DNA of 17,799 bases from JBGSYJ01 sp041748075 (GTDB lineage Bacteria > Acidobacteriota > Thermoanaerobaculia > Gp7-AA8). Below the pieces are notes generated by a model that searched no databases, was not told the DNA's origin, and worked only from the letters and a program-made list of their open reading frames with translations. Shown one piece after another: positions 1 to 6,802 of this stretch. Location: positions 1-17,799 of the forward strand of contig JBGTDX010000063.1 in the NCBI GenBank assembly GCA_041748075.1, given 5' to 3'. Made by a program: the position numbers and the translations under genes. Every line of letters starts with the position of its first letter. The stretch's first letter is position 1.

Positions 1-586
1 CGAACAGCCGGACCAGGAGCAACAGGACCAGTGTCACGAGGATCACGATGCGACTATTCACACGGCCGAAATGCACCATGTCGTGACCGAACAGAAATGG
101 CAGCACCAGCGCCGGAAATACGAAGAGAACGGATGCAGATGTCGTGGTCTCAAACAGCCGGGCAGCAAAGTTGTCGCGTCTCGCCACATGCGCCAGCTCG
201 TGAAGAAAGACGGCGCGCACCTCCTCTTGATCGAGGGTTTGCACGAGCTCTGAAGAGATGAAGATGGCCGGCCGGAACGAACCCGCCGTGAACACCGCAG
301 GCCCGCCGGCAGGGGCGATCAGGAGGGAAGGAGCGGCGCGCAGGCCGGCGGCGCGCACGCATCCGTTGAACAGATTCAATACATTCTCGTCCGTCCATGG
401 AACGCCGGTCGATCTGAGGCGAGCGAGTTTGTAGAACCCTGCCAGTGCGTGGGCCCCTGCAACGAGAGCCGCGATGAGGCAGAAGCTCCGCAGGGTGCCG
501 ATTGCGGCACATTGAGCGGGATTGACGCCGAGCAGGACCGCCCCTTCGAGCAACTCGGCGTACAGCTGATCGGCAAAAGATCTCAT
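1..586 (-). CDS. BlaR1-like M56 family metallopeptidase, N-terminal part (runs off left edge)
   Basis: Reading from an ATG at 586, the minus-strand frame stays open to the window edge, giving 195 residues of a longer protein. It shows a transmembrane segment at about residues 32-51, then a cytosolic-type metalloprotease core with the zinc motif HELAH at residues 129-133 followed by VARRD, the arrangement typical of M56 (BlaR1/MecR1) peptidases. Two more hydrophobic segments follow at about 149-167 and 178-194. The start overlaps the stop of the upstream repressor gene (ATGA), so translation is probably coupled. In the known family, the membrane protease senses an envelope signal and triggers cleavage or inactivation of the BlaI partner. 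The sensor domain, expected further downstream, lies outside the window, so the signal is unknown. The N-terminal membrane part is shorter than in classical BlaR1. Confidence 0.88.
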   Translation of the reverse strand, partial: MRSFADQLYAELLEGAVLLGVNPAQCAAIGTLRSFCLIAALVAGAHALAGFYKLARLRSTGVPWTDENVLNLFNGCVRAAGLRAAPSLLIAPAGGPAVFTAGSFRPAIFISSELVQTLDQEEVRAVFLHELAHVARRDNFAARLFETTTSASVLFVFPALVLPFLFGHDMVHFGRVNSRIVILVTLVLLLLVRLF

Positions 587-1020
587 CGCTTTTTCATCCT
601 TCGCTCCTCTATCAGGCGCGCGAGCTCGTCCATCCTCTCCTCGGATTCCCCTCCGATGAGGTCTACGAACTGGCTGAGCGAGGGATTGCCGAAGTCGGAC
701 AGCAGACCGGCGAGAACCGTGCCGATCGCTTTCGTGGTGAACTCGTCCCGGGTCGTCGTCGGCGAGTAGAGCCACGCCTGTCCCCCGGCAGCGCGACGCC
801 GAAGAAGACCCTTCCCGGCCAGCCGGGACATCACGGTCATCACCGTCGTGTACGCGAGATCACGCCGCTTTCCGACCGTCTCGTACACGTCGCGAACGGA
901 GACTTCGCCGCTCTTCCAGACGTGCTCCATGACTTCCGCTTCGAGCTCTCCCAGAACCTTTCGCAATCCCCTCTTCCGGGGATCGAAGGTGAAGGGAGAC
1001 CTGCCGGGCTTTCTGGTCAC
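583..1020 (-). CDS. BlaI/MecI/CopY-family winged-helix repressor
   Basis: The protein has the BlaI pattern: LGELEAEVMEHVW (about residues 23-35), the recognition-helix region AYTTVMTVMSRLAGKGLL (about 56-73) and a wing GGQAWLYSP, then a C-terminal dimerisation helix region. Length from the chosen GTG at 1020 is 145 residues, normal for the family. A longer frame from 1095 is rejected because it would run through the operator and promoter. A TTG at residue 19 of this frame (about 966) is another possible start. The chosen GTG has no Shine-Dalgarno sequence but lies 7 bases after a TATAAT box, so the mRNA may be leaderless. It is predicted to bind the dyad at 1056-1072, repressing its own gene, the coupled M56 protease gene and probably the divergent hydroxylase operon. 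Confidence 0.9.
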   Translation of the reverse strand: MTRKPGRSPFTFDPRKRGLRKVLGELEAEVMEHVWKSGEVSVRDVYETVGKRRDLAYTTVMTVMSRLAGKGLLRRRAAGGQAWLYSPTTTRDEFTTKAIGTVLAGLLSDFGNPSLSQFVDLIGGESEERMDELARLIEERRMKKR

Positions 1021-1027
1021 GGATTCG

Positions 1028-1033
1028 ATTATA
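1028..1033 (-). promoter_or_regulatory. -10 box of the blaI/M56 promoter
   Basis: A perfect TATAAT is read on the minus strand. At 17-18 base spacing the -35 position (about 1051-1057) falls on the edge of the BlaI dyad and has no good consensus match. The predicted transcription start (about 1021) coincides with the GTG chosen as start of the repressor gene. Promoter activity is inferred. Confidence 0.6.
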
Positions 1034-1055
1034 ACCGGAACGTGACCAGCGGTAG

Positions 1056-1072
1056 TACTACACGATGTAGTA
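1056..1072. promoter_or_regulatory. BlaI-type operator dyad in divergent promoter region
   Basis: The sequence TACTACA-CGA-TGTAGTA is a perfect inverted repeat with 7-base arms and a 3-base spacer. It carries the TACA/TGTA half-sites known for BlaI/MecI operators. It covers the expected -35 region of the repressor gene and overlaps the -10-like TATGAT (1071-1076) facing the hydroxylase operon. It is the only obvious dyad in this short divergent spacer, so both directions could be under one repressor. Confidence 0.8.
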
Positions 1073-1076
1073 TGAT
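1071..1076 (+). promoter_or_regulatory. candidate -10 box of the molybdenum hydroxylase operon
   Basis: TATGAT matches the -10 consensus at five of six positions and overlaps the right edge of the BlaI dyad. A transcript from about 1083 would begin just before the GGAGG ribosome site at 1084-1088. No clear -35 is seen, so this is a tentative assignment. Confidence 0.4.
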
Positions 1077-1094
1077 CCGCACCGGAGGTTGGCA

Positions 1095-1568
1095 ATGCCG
1101 GTCATTTCTTTTTCGGTTAACGGTACGGAGGAGCGGATTGAGGTCCACGACGATGTCCCTCTGCTATGGGTTCTGCGCGACCGCCTGGGACTGATGGGGA
1201 CGAAGTACGGTTGCGGAGTCGGCGTCTGCGGCTCCTGCACGATCCACGTCGATGGCGGAGCCGTCCGGTCCTGCATCACTCCGGCAGCCAGCCTCGAAGG
1301 AAGGCGCGTTTTGACCATTGAAGGACTCGGCGGGAGCGCCGGGGGCCTGCATCCGCTGCAGCAGGCGTGGCTCGACGAGGATGTCTCGCAGTGCGGATTC
1401 TGCCAGCCTGGACAGCTGATGACCGCCGCGGCCCTTCTCGCCGGGAACAAGGAGCCTTCCGACGACGACATCGACGCTGCGATGGGGGACGTAGTCTGCC
1501 GTTGTGGGACGTATCTGCGGATACGAAGGGCGATTCACCGCGCTGCCGGGAACGGAGCTTCATCGTGA
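1095..1568 (+). CDS. iorA: 2Fe-2S subunit of an IorAB-type molybdenum hydroxylase
   Basis: This is the small electron-transfer subunit of the xanthine dehydrogenase/aldehyde oxidase family. It has an N-terminal plant-ferredoxin-type cluster motif with Cys40, Cys45, Cys48 and Cys60 (GCGVGVCGSC), and a second cluster motif CGFCQPGQ (Cys100, Cys103) plus CRCGTY (Cys135, Cys137). Length is 157 residues, normal for separately encoded small subunits. The ATG at 1095 is chosen because GGAGG (1084-1088) lies 6 bases upstream; the in-frame TTG at 1089 would overlap that site. Its stop overlaps the GTG of the next gene, so the two are translated as a pair. It has no export signal of its own; in this family the folded complex is carried across the membrane by the Tat signal of the large subunit. 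The substrate cannot be read from the sequence, and the symbol marks subfamily resemblance only. Confidence 0.9.
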   Translation: MPVISFSVNGTEERIEVHDDVPLLWVLRDRLGLMGTKYGCGVGVCGSCTIHVDGGAVRSCITPAASLEGRRVLTIEGLGGSAGGLHPLQQAWLDEDVSQCGFCQPGQLMTAAALLAGNKEPSDDDIDAAMGDVVCRCGTYLRIRRAIHRAAGNGASS

Positions 1569-3763
1569 AGCCGTTGGACCTCGATCGACGGGGATTCCTC
1601 CAGCTCGCCATCATGGCGGGAGCCGGAGTCGCTTTCGGTGCATCCGGTTGTGCGGTCCTGAAACCCGGGGCCTCTCCGGCAGGCGCTGTATTCGCTCCCG
1701 ACGCCTTTCTTGAGATCGACTCTGTCGGTCAGGTGACGATCTGGATCTCCCGGCAGGAGATGGGACAGGGTGTGCGGACGGCGCTTCCGATGATCGTGGC
1801 CGAGGAGCTGGATGCGGACTGGTCTGCGATCCGGATCATTCAGGCACCGCTGGGCGAACAGTATGGCGCGCAGCGCACCGGAGGGAGCCTCAGCATACGC
1901 GAGCTGTTCGAGCCGCTGAGAAAGACCGGTGCAACTGCACGCGCAATGTTGCTGCAGGCCGGTGCGGATGAGTGGGGGGTCGACGTCTCTACGCTTACGA
2001 CCGACAACGGGCGTGTGCTCCATCGTGAGTCAGGCCGGGCGATCGATTACGGGGCCCTCGCCGGACGAGCCGCCTTGTTGCCCATCCCCGCCGATGTACC
2101 GCTGAAGCATCCGGCTGATTTCCGGATCATCGGTCGCGCGATGCCCCGTATCGATGGCCGGGATATCGTCACAGGAGAGGCGGAGTTCGGACTCGATCGG
2201 AAGATTCCGGGAATGAAGTACGCCTCGTTCGAGCGCTGTCCCGTGATCGGCGGCCGGCTGCGGACTTTCAACGCGGATCAGGCGCTGAAGATCGAAGGCG
2301 TGCGAGCCGTGATTCCGATCGATGGAACCTCGATCAGCCACATCATGTCGTGGGCGAATGGTGTTGCCGTGGTCGCGGACTCCAGCTGGGCGGCAATCAA
2401 AGGGCGGGAAGCGCTCGAGATCGAGTGGGATGAAGGGGAAAACGCCAGCCTGAATCAGAACGAAATCGTGGCGGCTCTCGAAGAGCGTGCAGCAGAACCC
2501 GGCGTGATCACGCGCGACGACGGAGACTTCGAGCGAACGCGTAGCGGCGCCGATCTGGAAATCACATCCGACTACATCGCGCCCTATCTGTCTCATTCGC
2601 CCCTCGAAACGATGAACTGCACGGCCGACGTGCGGTCCGATGGTTGCGAGATCTGGGCACCGTGCCAGTTCCCGAACATTGCGCGAACACTTGCCGAGCG
2701 CATTACCGGTATGCCGTCCGGGCAGGTGCAGGTTCACATCTCGCTCCTCGGCGGAGGATTCGGCCGTCGCATTTATGCCGACTTCGTTGGAGAGGCGGTA
2801 CTGATCTCGAAAGCATCGGGCGCACCGATTCAACTGCTGTGGAGTCGCGCGGATGATACGCGTCACGGCTTTTACAGACCCCTGAGCCATCACCGGATGA
2901 CCGGGACGCTCCGGTCCGATGGATCCGTCATCGGGTGGCGGCACCGGATCAGCGGACCTTCGCGCGATGCCCTTCGGGGACCTGACGTCGAGACCCCGGA
3001 GCGAAGCGAAGTGTACGCGGCGAACCAGTTTCCTTACAGCGTTCCCAACGTACGCGTCGAATTCAACCACCACTACGTTGCCATCCCCTGCGGACCCTGG
3101 CGTGCCGTGGCCTACTCGCAAACGGGATTCGTCGTCGAGAGTTTCATCGACGAACTGGCTGTTGCCGCCGGAATCGATCCGGTGACGTTTCGAATGCGGC
3201 TCCTCAAGAACGGACAGACCTTCACGAACAACGAGACGGTCGTCGATCCCGCGCGCATGAGTCGTGTTCTCGCCCTTGCAGCCAGAGAATCAGAGTGGTT
3301 CAGCCGGCCGCTGGCACGCCCGCAGGGACGGGGTATCGCTGTCACCACCGACCATGGGGCTTGTGTGGCTCACGTGGCGGAGGTGCTGGTGGATTCCTCA
3401 GGTGGACTCAGGGTGACGCGTTTCGTCTCCGCGATCGACTGCGGGATGGTCGTGAATCCCGACACCGTCGCCGCCCAGGTGGAGGGCTCGATTGCGTTCG
3501 GGCTCTCGGCAACCCTCAAGAGTGAGATCACGATCGAGAGGGGACGTGTCGTACAGTCGAGTTACGCCGACTACGACGTCGTGAGAATGGGAGAGATGCC
3601 GGCGGTCGAGGTGCATATCGTTCCGAGCAGGGAAGCCCCGGGCGGAGTGGGTGAGCCGCCGCTGCCGGGCGTCGCCGCGGCCGTCGTCAATGCCGTGTTT
3701 GCGGCGACGGGAAAACGCGTGCGGCGTCTACCGCTCCGGGCTGATGTTCTCACCGGGATCTGA
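1565..3763 (+). CDS. iorB: Molybdopterin-binding subunit, IorB-type, Tat-exported oxidoreductase
   Basis: This is the catalytic subunit (732 residues, usual IorB length). It has a twin-arginine signal DRRGFLQL with the arginines at 8-9, a hydrophobic stretch, then GASGC (Cys29), a possible lipoprotein attachment site with a weak -3 residue. Molybdenum hydroxylase landmarks are LGGGFGRR near residue 395, PCGPWRAVAYSQTGF near 520, and the C-terminal GVGEPPLPG with the predicted catalytic Glu697, followed by NAVFAATGKRVRRLPL. The start is GTG at 1565, overlapping the upstream TGA (GTGA), with GGAG 7 bases upstream. Family members hydroxylate N-heterocycles or oxidise aldehydes using water, passing electrons through the 2Fe-2S subunit. 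The usual c-type cytochrome acceptor gene is not adjacent. The operon diverges from the BlaI/M56 pair, which may regulate it. Confidence 0.9.
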   Translation: MKPLDLDRRGFLQLAIMAGAGVAFGASGCAVLKPGASPAGAVFAPDAFLEIDSVGQVTIWISRQEMGQGVRTALPMIVAEELDADWSAIRIIQAPLGEQYGAQRTGGSLSIRELFEPLRKTGATARAMLLQAGADEWGVDVSTLTTDNGRVLHRESGRAIDYGALAGRAALLPIPADVPLKHPADFRIIGRAMPRIDGRDIVTGEAEFGLDRKIPGMKYASFERCPVIGGRLRTFNADQALKIEGVRAVIPIDGTSISHIMSWANGVAVVADSSWAAIKGREALEIEWDEGENASLNQNEIVAALEERAAEPGVITRDDGDFERTRSGADLEITSDYIAPYLSHSPLETMNCTADVRSDGCEIWAPCQFPNIARTLAERITGMPSGQVQVHISLLGGGFGRRIYADFVGEAVLISKASGAPIQLLWSRADDTRHGFYRPLSHHRMTGTLRSDGSVIGWRHRISGPSRDALRGPDVETPERSEVYAANQFPYSVPNVRVEFNHHYVAIPCGPWRAVAYSQTGFVVESFIDELAVAAGIDPVTFRMRLLKNGQTFTNNETVVDPARMSRVLALAARESEWFSRPLARPQGRGIAVTTDHGACVAHVAEVLVDSSGGLRVTRFVSAIDCGMVVNPDTVAAQVEGSIAFGLSATLKSEITIERGRVVQSSYADYDVVRMGEMPAVEVHIVPSREAPGGVGEPPLPGVAAAVVNAVFAATGKRVRRLPLRADVLTGI

Positions 3764-4081
3764 GCACTGATCGATGACCTGCAGTCGGGCATCGTCCTGC
3801 TGCATGCTCGGGGTGCGGCCACCCCGGAAGACTTGCCGAGGCTGAGACGACTCGCCGTGGTGAGCTCGATTTCACGTTCCTGAAGTATCTGTGATACATC
3901 CGGATCGGGGCCAGCGGTCTCAACTCGCCGAAGATCCCGTCGCGGGGAAACGTGTCATCCTGAGCCGGAGAATGACGGAACCATCACTGCGGCGAGAAAT
4001 GAACCACGTGTAGATTCGCTTTCGCGAGCAGGGCTGATTGGCAGCTGATGCGTCGAGATCGTTCTCGAGTCGAAAGGATCC
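3764..4081. other. Intergenic region with degenerate repeat half-site
   Basis: About 320 bases without a convincing gene. The frame after the iorB stop stays open for about 37 further codons, but the protein already ends with its normal conserved tail, so I do not call it coding. At 3951-3965, CGTGTCATCCTGAGC is identical to 17647-17661, part of the repeat family at the right end. Here it forms an imperfect dyad GTCAT...ATGAC (3953-3975). No clear terminator with a T-tract and no good promoter for the antiporter was found. Confidence 0.5.
3951..3975. repeat. Degenerate copy of the GTCATCCTGAGC repeat
   Basis: Fifteen bases (3951-3965) are identical to 17647-17661. The following bases run into GAGAATGAC, which gives a short imperfect hairpin (GTCAT/ATGAC ends). 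It looks like a decayed member of the palindromic family at 17647-17752. Confidence 0.55.
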
Positions 4082-5785
4082 ATGCCGCACGACATCAATC
4101 TGATCACGACGATCGCAGTCGGTTTCGGACTCGCGTTGATCATGGGCTTCATTGCGGCACGGCTGAACATGCCGCCGCTGGTCGGCTACCTTCTCGCCGG
4201 CATCATGGTGGGACCGCATTCACCGGGCTTCGTTGCAGACGTCGACCTTGCAGCGCAGCTCGCCGAGATCGGAGTGATGCTCCTGATGTTCGGTGTCGGG
4301 ATGCACTTCTCCCTCGATGATCTCGCCTCGGTCCGGCGCATCGCCCTTCCCGGCGCCATTGTTCAGATCGTCGTGGCGACGGCCATGGGGACCGTGACTG
4401 CCATGCTCTGGGGCTGGAGTTTTGGACACGGTCTGGTATTCGGGCTCTGTCTGTCGGTCGCGAGCACGGTGGTTCTGTTGCGCGCCCTCGACTCGCGCGG
4501 ACTTCTCGACTCGGTCAACGGCAGGATTGCCGTCGGCTGGTTGATCGTCGAGGACCTCGTGATGGTTCTCGTACTGGTGCTGCTGCCACCGATGGCGGCG
4601 ATCCTCGGAGGGCGGGCGGATACCGGTTCCACGGAGGGAATCGGAATGACGCTCCTCGTCACGTTCGCGAAGGTGGGCTCGTTCATCGTACTGATGCTTC
4701 TGGTTGGACGGCGGCTGTTTCCCCGCCTCCTGTGGATGGTTGCCAAAACCGGCTCGCGGGAGCTCTTCACATTGTGTGTTCTTGCCGCGGCATTGGGAGT
4801 CGCTTACGGTTCGGCCCAGCTATTCGGTGTGTCCTTCGCGCTCGGCGCGTTTTTTGCGGGCATGATGATGCGGGAGTCGGCCTTCAGTCACCGTGCTGCC
4901 GAAGAGTCGCTGCCTCTGCGGGATGCCTTCTCGGTCCTGTTCTTCGTGTCAGTGGGAATGCTTTTCGATCCCCGAATTCTCATCGAAGAGCCGCTGGAAG
5001 TACTTGCCGTGATTCTGATTATCGTGATTGGCAAGACGGCAGCCGCCGTCATTCTGGTCCGGGCGTTCCGCTATCCCCTCAACACGGCCCTCACTGTCGG
5101 TGCGAGCCTCGCTCAGATCGGAGAGTTTTCCTTCATCCTGGCCGGATTGGGGATCACTTACAATCTGCTTCCGCAGGAGGGATTGAGCCTGATTCTCGCC
5201 GGAGCGCTGATATCCATCGCTCTGAACCCCTTGGTCTTCGCCGCGATCGAGCCTGCGCAGCGTTGGATCCGTGCACACTCCGAACTGGCGCGAAGGCTCG
5301 AACGAAGTCCAGACCCTCTGGCCGAGCTTCCCATGACCACCGACGAGGCGCTGCTCACGGGCCATGTGCTTCTGGTCGGATATGGTCGCGTGGGAAAGCG
5401 AATCGCTCAATCACTCATCGAGCAGAAGATCCCGTACGTGGTCGCAGAAGAGAACCGTGAGCTCGTCGAGCGCCTGCGAGAGCAGCACATCCCCGCTGTT
5501 TCGGGCGATGCAACCGACCCCGCCGTGCTCATTCAGGGACATGTTGCGCGCGCCCGAATGCTCGTGATCGCCACCCCCGATACGATCAATGTCCGGAAAA
5601 TGGTGGAGACTTCGAGACTGCTGAATCCCAAAATCGAGATCGTGTTGCGCACTCACAGCGACGAGGAAGCCGAAATGCTTCGCAGCGAAAACCTCGGAGC
5701 CGTTTTCATGGGCGAACATGAGCTGGCGCTCGGGATGACACGCTATGTGCTCGACCACATGAGACCGGCTGCTGCAGACGTCTGA
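4082..5785 (+). CDS. ybaL: YbaL-like CPA2 cation/proton antiporter with RCK_N domain
   Basis: A 567-residue integral membrane protein with about 12 hydrophobic segments over the first ~395 residues, then a soluble Rossmann domain. Landmarks shared with E. coli YbaL from memory: N-terminal LITTI, PPLVGYLLAGIMVGP, ELGVMLLMFGVGMHFSL-like segment, FGLCLSVASTVVLLRAL, GWLIVEDLVMVL (the ED membrane acid pair), GSRELFTL, and DAFSVLFFVSVGMLFDP. The C-terminal TrkA-N/RCK_N domain has the nucleotide-binding GYGRVG at 433-438 and a matching acid at the end of strand two. No RCK_C follows. Family role is K+ (or Na+)/H+ exchange controlled by nucleotide or redox state. ATG at 4082 aligns with the family N terminus; AAAGGA lies 3 bases upstream, rather close. 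Confidence 0.92.
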   Translation: MPHDINLITTIAVGFGLALIMGFIAARLNMPPLVGYLLAGIMVGPHSPGFVADVDLAAQLAEIGVMLLMFGVGMHFSLDDLASVRRIALPGAIVQIVVATAMGTVTAMLWGWSFGHGLVFGLCLSVASTVVLLRALDSRGLLDSVNGRIAVGWLIVEDLVMVLVLVLLPPMAAILGGRADTGSTEGIGMTLLVTFAKVGSFIVLMLLVGRRLFPRLLWMVAKTGSRELFTLCVLAAALGVAYGSAQLFGVSFALGAFFAGMMMRESAFSHRAAEESLPLRDAFSVLFFVSVGMLFDPRILIEEPLEVLAVILIIVIGKTAAAVILVRAFRYPLNTALTVGASLAQIGEFSFILAGLGITYNLLPQEGLSLILAGALISIALNPLVFAAIEPAQRWIRAHSELARRLERSPDPLAELPMTTDEALLTGHVLLVGYGRVGKRIAQSLIEQKIPYVVAEENRELVERLREQHIPAVSGDATDPAVLIQGHVARARMLVIATPDTINVRKMVETSRLLNPKIEIVLRTHSDEEAEMLRSENLGAVFMGEHELALGMTRYVLDHMRPAAADV

Positions 5786-5826
5786 CGTCGCTTCAGGTTC
5801 TCATCCAGTTGGGATAGCATCAGGAC

Positions 5827-6099
5827 ATGGCTGAAGAATTCATCAACCGGCTCGATGATCTGGTTCGGCAGGAGCTGTCCTTCCTCGGCTACGACTATGG
5901 CGAGGTCGTATCGTCCCTCGAGGAGATGAGAGCCGGCGAGGGCGCCGTCATACGGGTTCACCCGCCCTGGGAAGACATCACGATCGAAGAGCCCGAACCG
6001 GACGTTTCGGATCAGACGCTCGCGGCACGGCTTCGGAGGACGCTCAAGACCACACTGGAGGCTCCGAATCGGCCCGCTGCTCCGCCGGAAATGGTCTAG
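5827..6099 (+). CDS. Small acidic protein of unknown function
   Basis: A 90-residue frame starting MAEEFINRLDDLVRQELSF, rich in Glu and Asp in the first two thirds, with a basic helix-like stretch LAARLRRTLKTTL and a proline-rich tail. No signal peptide or membrane segment. I do not recognise a family. It follows the antiporter on the same strand with a 41-base gap, so it may be co-transcribed. A weak TAGCAT -10-like box (5815-5820) with TTCAGG 17 bases further upstream (5792-5797) could give it its own transcript. AGGA sits only one base before the ATG, too close for a standard ribosome site. The amino-acid composition looks like real coding rather than a shadow, but there is no homology support. 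Confidence 0.55.
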   Translation: MAEEFINRLDDLVRQELSFLGYDYGEVVSSLEEMRAGEGAVIRVHPPWEDITIEEPEPDVSDQTLAARLRRTLKTTLEAPNRPAAPPEMV

Positions 6100-6158
6100 A
6101 ACTGGACGGGACACGTCGCGTGCTGCTATGAACCTCCCGCTGCTCGCATGACAAGTCA

Positions 6159-6668
6159 TCATGAGCCAGCGCCAGGAGCGGATACGAACGGAAGCTTCGA
6201 GTCAGCCAGTTCGGTGACGCTTGCCAGCTCCCACACATTTCTGTAGCCGTAGTTGTACAGCGCAATGAAAGTGGACAGATTGAGTGACGCGCTCGGCAGC
6301 TTGCTGGGAAATGGAGACTCCGCGTTCAGGAAATTGTTGTTGCAGTAGATCAGGATTCTGGTCTGCTTGTCCGGAATCGTCCGGGCGAGAGATTCGATTG
6401 CGATATCGGGGAAGCTCAGGTGGATCGCTCCATCCACGTGGAGTTCATCGAACTTTTCCCGGCTGCGGGCGTCCAGAATAATCGTTCCCGGTTCCCTGCT
6501 CATTCGAATGAACTCCTGCTCGGAGACGCGGCGCGAGTCTCGGTACTCTGCGGCCGCCAGCGCTGTTGCGAGGTAGCCGCTCATGTCGATGCGTTCCGGT
6601 TCCGCATCCCGGGCGCCCGCGGTGGTTACTACGAGTGAGATTGCCAGTACAAAGCAGATCTGTCGCAT
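6159..6668 (-). CDS. Secreted rhodanese-like domain protein
   Basis: The protein has 169 residues: a Sec signal peptide (MRQICFVLAISLVVTTAGA, likely cleavage after about residue 19), then a rhodanese fold with GTIILDARSREKFDELHVDGAIHLSF (61-86) and the strand RILIYC ending in the expected active-site Cys109. The loop after the cysteine (CNNNFLNAESPFPSK) differs from the compact CxxGxR loop of sulfurtransferases and resembles a periplasmic subfamily with a YCNNNF signature. A GYRNVWEL motif follows, as in rhodaneses. ATG at 6668 is chosen because AAGGAG lies 6 bases upstream and the signal peptide begins there; longer starts add only unrelated sequence. Likely exported, with sulfur transfer or thiol-binding function unproven. 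It is convergent to the small acidic gene and divergent from the CPA1 antiporter. Confidence 0.85.
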   Translation of the reverse strand: MRQICFVLAISLVVTTAGARDAEPERIDMSGYLATALAAAEYRDSRRVSEQEFIRMSREPGTIILDARSREKFDELHVDGAIHLSFPDIAIESLARTIPDKQTRILIYCNNNFLNAESPFPSKLPSASLNLSTFIALYNYGYRNVWELASVTELADSKLPFVSAPGAGS

Positions 6669-6802
6669 GATGCTCTCCTTCAAAGAGAAGACGCGGATGG
6701 GCGAGTGGATGTTTCGCAGCACGCCATTGACGGAGCACATTCACACCTGAATCGGTTAGCATCGCTTACTCTGAATCTGCAGAGGATTTTGCAAAAGCAC
6801 GC

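Noticed and set aside
1021..1095. Longer start of the BlaI-type repressor at 1095
   Set aside because: It would translate the operator and promoter and give residues unlike any BlaI N terminus.
2030..3121. Long open frame (363 codons) on the strand opposite iorB
   Set aside because: It lies entirely inside a well-supported gene, is rich in Arg, Asp and His as expected for a GC-rich antisense shadow, and shows no family motif.
3764..3880. Open sequence continuing in the iorB frame after its stop (about 37 codons)
   Set aside because: IorB already ends at its usual conserved C terminus, and the extension has no start or ribosome site; treated as chance.
5775..5784. CAGACGTCTG palindrome at the ybaL stop codon
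   Set aside because: Ten-base palindromes occur by chance at this frequency in GC-rich DNA; it has no loop or T-tract and no second copy nearby.
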